From: Roseovarius carneus
Lineage (GTDB): Bacteria > Pseudomonadota > Alphaproteobacteria > Rhodobacterales > Rhodobacteraceae
Length of the DNA stretch: 64,000 bases
Assembly (NCBI RefSeq): GCF_020141465.1
Contig: NZ_JAHSPD010000001.1
Coordinates: 682,001 to 746,000, forward strand
Direction of reading: 5' to 3'
Below the pieces are notes generated by a model. It had not been told where the DNA came from. It searched no databases and worked only from the letters and a program-made list of their open reading frames with translations. A program made the translations under genes and the position numbers. Positions 61,850 through 64,000 of this stretch are shown one piece after another (the first letter of the stretch is position 1; every line of letters begins with the position of its first letter).

Positions 61850-62639
61850 AGGAAAATCTTCTACGGTTATTGAAAACTTAATGTCAATTTGACCTTGTTG
61901 AAGCGCACGGAGAACCCCGTCTTAAGTGCGAAAGCGGGCCAACAGATGAGATGGGGTCTACGAAGATTTAAATTTATATCTAACGATACAAGTTTTTATC
62001 CTTCTGTTAATCGAGCGGCATTAACAGCTCTACCCTTGGCCAGTACGTGCTTGGCCAAGTCTACGCCTAAAACGCATATTTCTAACTGCCTTAATTTCGT
62101 TTTCGTAATGTCGGTGATTTGTGAGCCCTCAATACCTATTAGCTCTTATGGAAACTTTATTTGCGAGATTCTTTTACTGCTCTTTTAGCTGACTTGGCGC
62201 AGGCGCGCTCACATGGTCGCTTCGTGTCCACCCGCACCTTGCCCACATAAGCCTCCCTTCAGTCGACATACGCATCCGGGTTAATCCAGGCCTTAAGGCA
62301 GATGCCAGAAACCGCTTTACCTCTTCGCTGCTATTATTAGTGAGCGCCTTCTGCGCGTCTTTAAAACTTATACCCTTAAGGTATTTCTATCCCTCCCTCA
62401 GCTGGAGAATTCTTAACCGAAAACACTAGCCGTAAAAGAAGACGCTCTCAGGGATAACAACAGGGAATTTAACAAATGACTGAAGAGGTTATTATGTCTT
62501 ATGACGCCAAGCTTATCTTATGATCATATTTTTCATATAAGCTTTATATAAAAATCAATAAATCAATCTCTCACCCAATGAAGATGCTAATCTTCCATGC
62601 GACAATGTTACTGCAAAATATCAGCGGAGAGGCCTCACA
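61850..62639. other. AT-rich gene-free region
   Basis: About 790 bases. Open frames on both strands lack ATG starts with ribosome sites, or read as unrecognised short strings. One minus-strand frame of about 70 codons ending near 62190 (with SFKDAQKALTNNSSEEVKRF) has no start. The end of the region, 62500-62580, is very AT-rich and probably holds the promoter of the following small gene. Confidence 0.5.
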
Positions 62640-62873
62640 ATGCGTAGACGGTACGTGCCAATTACCGAAGATCCTAGAGAGGATGCATTTGATTATGATC
62701 CAAGCACCTCCGTCGTCGGCTTCTCCGTTCATAGTGACGCCGAGTTTTTTTGTATCTCTGATGACGACAATATTCGCAAGATGAGCAGTTGGTGGATAAT
62801 TCCACTTCTGTTTTTCAGTATATTAATATGGCTCTTCATTCTTAACGAGGTGTTTTCCTGGCTGCCGTCGTGA
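62640..62873 (+). CDS. Small single-span membrane protein
   Basis: 77 residues. A polar, acidic N-terminal part (YVPITEDPREDAFDYDP) and one C-terminal hydrophobic helix (WWIIPLLFFSILIWLFIL, about 51-68), so probably a tail-anchored inner-membrane peptide. GGAGAGG lies 8 bases before the ATG, which is the main reason to believe it. Not recognised; its surroundings are debris. Confidence 0.5.
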   Translation: MRRRYVPITEDPREDAFDYDPSTSVVGFSVHSDAEFFCISDDDNIRKMSSWWIIPLLFFSILIWLFILNEVFSWLPS

Positions 62874-62925
62874 CCCTCGCGTACGATCGGACAATAGCAA
62901 AAGGAGCACTACTTTAAATCTTGGT

Positions 62926-63144
62926 TTATTGATGGTTGAATGCACTCACAAAGAGACTCATCCTATTCACCAACGGCTTCCTCAAATACCACCCGACCTG
63001 GCGGTTTTCCCGCCGTTTCCGGATCGCATTAGACGTAAGCTCAATCGCATTGTCGCTGACCACCACGTAGGGATATCCACGCATCCCAGAGATCCACCCA
63101 GTACACGAGTAACATGAGCACCCAAGAGGGGCGTAATCAACCAC
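62926..63144 (-). pseudogene. IS3-family transposase remnant
   Basis: The frame reads RGYPYVVVSDNAIELTSNAIRK, then NRQVGWYLRKPLVNRMSLFVSAFNH. This parallels the integrase core of IS3-type OrfB proteins, with SDN as the second catalytic Asp (DNG-x-E-x-T/S), then W...PGKP-x-QN...ESFN. The key positions around GKP and ESFN are altered, and neither ends nor the rest of the gene remain. A short piece of a dead insertion sequence. Confidence 0.6.
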
Positions 63145-63534
63145 AGCAGCAGCAAGGTATTCTCGCTTCAGCAGGATATGAGTCCTCGATATCTGGGAAG
63201 CATGTCAATGCGATCAAGCGATCTGACGGCGAAGAATATGAAATCCAAACCTGCAAGCTCTCGTTATGAATGAGGACCCCTCAGGAGCCGGTCATCCCAA
63301 ATCTTGCGGGGCAAGCAAACTTTTCAAGCCTGCGCCATACAATGCCCCCCAACACAACCAGACCTTTTTTCTTAGCGCGTTGCCGGAGCCTCCGGATCTT
63401 AACGTTAAACGCAAAAAGCACCCCACGGGGCTCTAGGCCTTGATATATTGCATTATTGCTGGTGACCGAAGGGCGCGCACCGTTGCTCACCCATTATTTT
63501 TTTCAATTTCGACAATTTCCCAAAGTGGCCCTGC
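63145..63534. other. Gene-poor stretch after the IS remnant
   Basis: No supported gene. A + strand frame 63114-63269 (51 codons, MSTQEGRNQPQQQQ...) has no ribosome site and is not recognised. The minus frame 63281-63490 is likewise unsupported. Confidence 0.45.
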
Positions 63535-64000
63535 TCAAAGATCTAAACCCGTTTCCTTGGCGGCCTCGAACTGCGACAGGAAAACCTGTCCTGTCAACTG
63601 CTCCAGAAAATGCCCTCGCTTCAGGCGGTCCATCACCGGGCCTTTGACTTCGGAGAGGTGCAGCTGGACATCCATTTCGCGCAGCCGCTCGTTGATCGCC
63701 TCGAGCGACTCTAGTGCGCTCAGGTCGATTTCGTTGATTGCGGAGCATTGCAGGATCACATGGCGGATATTTTTATCACCCGCCACGCGGTTGTGGATTT
63801 TATCCTCGAGGAAGCGGGCATTCGCAAAATAAAGGCTTTCATCCACGCGCAACGTCACAATGGTTGGATCAGTGATCACATCGTGGCGCAGGATATTGCG
63901 ATAGTGCTCTGTACCAGGAACTTGTCCGACTTCGGCGATGTGGGGCTTGGATGATTTATAGAGATGCAGCAAGATCGACAAGCCGACACCCGCCGACACA
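63535..64000 (-). CDS. SulP-family anion transporter, C-terminal STAS part (5' end outside window)
   Basis: The open frame runs off the window. A last membrane region (VGLSILLHLYKSS) and the linker PHIAEVGQVPGTEHYRN, with the PGT motif typical of SulP proteins, lead into a STAS domain: TLRVDESLYFANARFLEDKI, VILQCSAINEIDLSALESLEAI, and LSEVKGPVMDRLKRGHF. The Asp-Leu-Ser of the NEIDLSAL loop is the family's anti-sigma-antagonist-like motif. Probably imports sulfate, bicarbonate or a dicarboxylate. Confidence 0.9.
   Translation of the reverse strand, partial: VSAGVGLSILLHLYKSSKPHIAEVGQVPGTEHYRNILRHDVITDPTIVTLRVDESLYFANARFLEDKIHNRVAGDKNIRHVILQCSAINEIDLSALESLEAINERLREMDVQLHLSEVKGPVMDRLKRGHFLEQLTGQVFLSQFEAAKETGLDL

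Noticed and set aside
61990-62145. Minus-strand ICVLGVDLAKHV reading as an IS110 transposase start
   Set aside because: Only a dozen residues are suggestive, the following sequence does not match and a stop comes soon after.
61889-62188. 99-codon + strand frame in the AT-rich region
   Set aside because: No ribosome site, no recognised motif, hydrophobic end only from AT-rich codons.
63114-63269. Gln-rich 51-codon frame as a small gene
   Set aside because: No ribosome site and located in insertion-sequence debris; not enough to call.
1-64000. CRISPR arrays, tRNA or rRNA genes, phage genes
   Set aside because: No spaced direct repeats, cloverleaf sequences, rRNA blocks or phage structural motifs were seen on reading the window.

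Overview
The window looks like a chromosomal segment of a marine Roseobacter-type alphaproteobacterium (Rhodobacterales). The evidence is the high-GC coding style, a class I (archaeal-type) lysyl-tRNA synthetase, many ATGA/GTGA start-stop overlaps, and lineage-typical small families (DUF2794, DUF2783, DUF3576, a ligase-associated Lhr-type helicase). All identifications come from reading the protein sequences; no database search was run.

Layout. 1-28.2 kb is dense core genome: an AAA ATPase tail, a DNA-repair helicase, LysRS, hemC/hemE, an MscS channel, flavoproteins, holA/leuS, a YggS-type PLP protein, an L,D-transpeptidase, a DAO flavoprotein divergent from mnmD, a two-gene unit that looks metal-related, a soluble lytic transglycosylase and dapA. 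28.2-38.3 kb is mixed: a NYN-LOTUS protein, two glutathione-linked detoxification enzymes, the coupled pepA-like / NlpC-P60 / agmatinase operon with gene debris at its end, carbonic anhydrase and an RgpF-like glycan protein. An IS5-family element lies at 38.6-39.4 kb.

39.8-55.5 kb is a catabolic block of visibly lower GC. It holds a homogentisate operon (hmgA-maiA-fahA-MBL-FAD hydroxylase-DUF2783) with a divergent MarR regulator. Next to it is a second unit of unknown substrate: a tripartite tricarboxylate transporter, aldehyde dehydrogenase and a Tm-1-like protein, divergent from an IclR regulator, a class III aminotransferase and an MBL hydrolase. Likely operators can be seen at both divergent promoters.

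55.9-61.9 kb is an AT-richer signalling locus and the best candidate for something undescribed. It has a LuxR-type response regulator, a secreted molybdopterin-fold protein without any cysteine, a membrane hybrid histidine kinase (PAS-HisKA-HATPase-REC-Hpt) split by a -1 frameshift at an A5 run, and a convergent operon of two degenerate receiver-like proteins plus a NYN-domain protein. A 15-bp motif is shared between the upstream regions of the two arms. 61.9-63.5 kb is gene-poor debris (IS3-type transposase remnant, one small membrane protein), and the window ends inside a SulP transporter.

Two families of short palindromic repeats recur between genes. Several copies supply the stop codon of a neighbouring gene, and one abuts the IS element. 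The lptE gene expected between leuS and holA is missing apart from a possible 12-codon tail.
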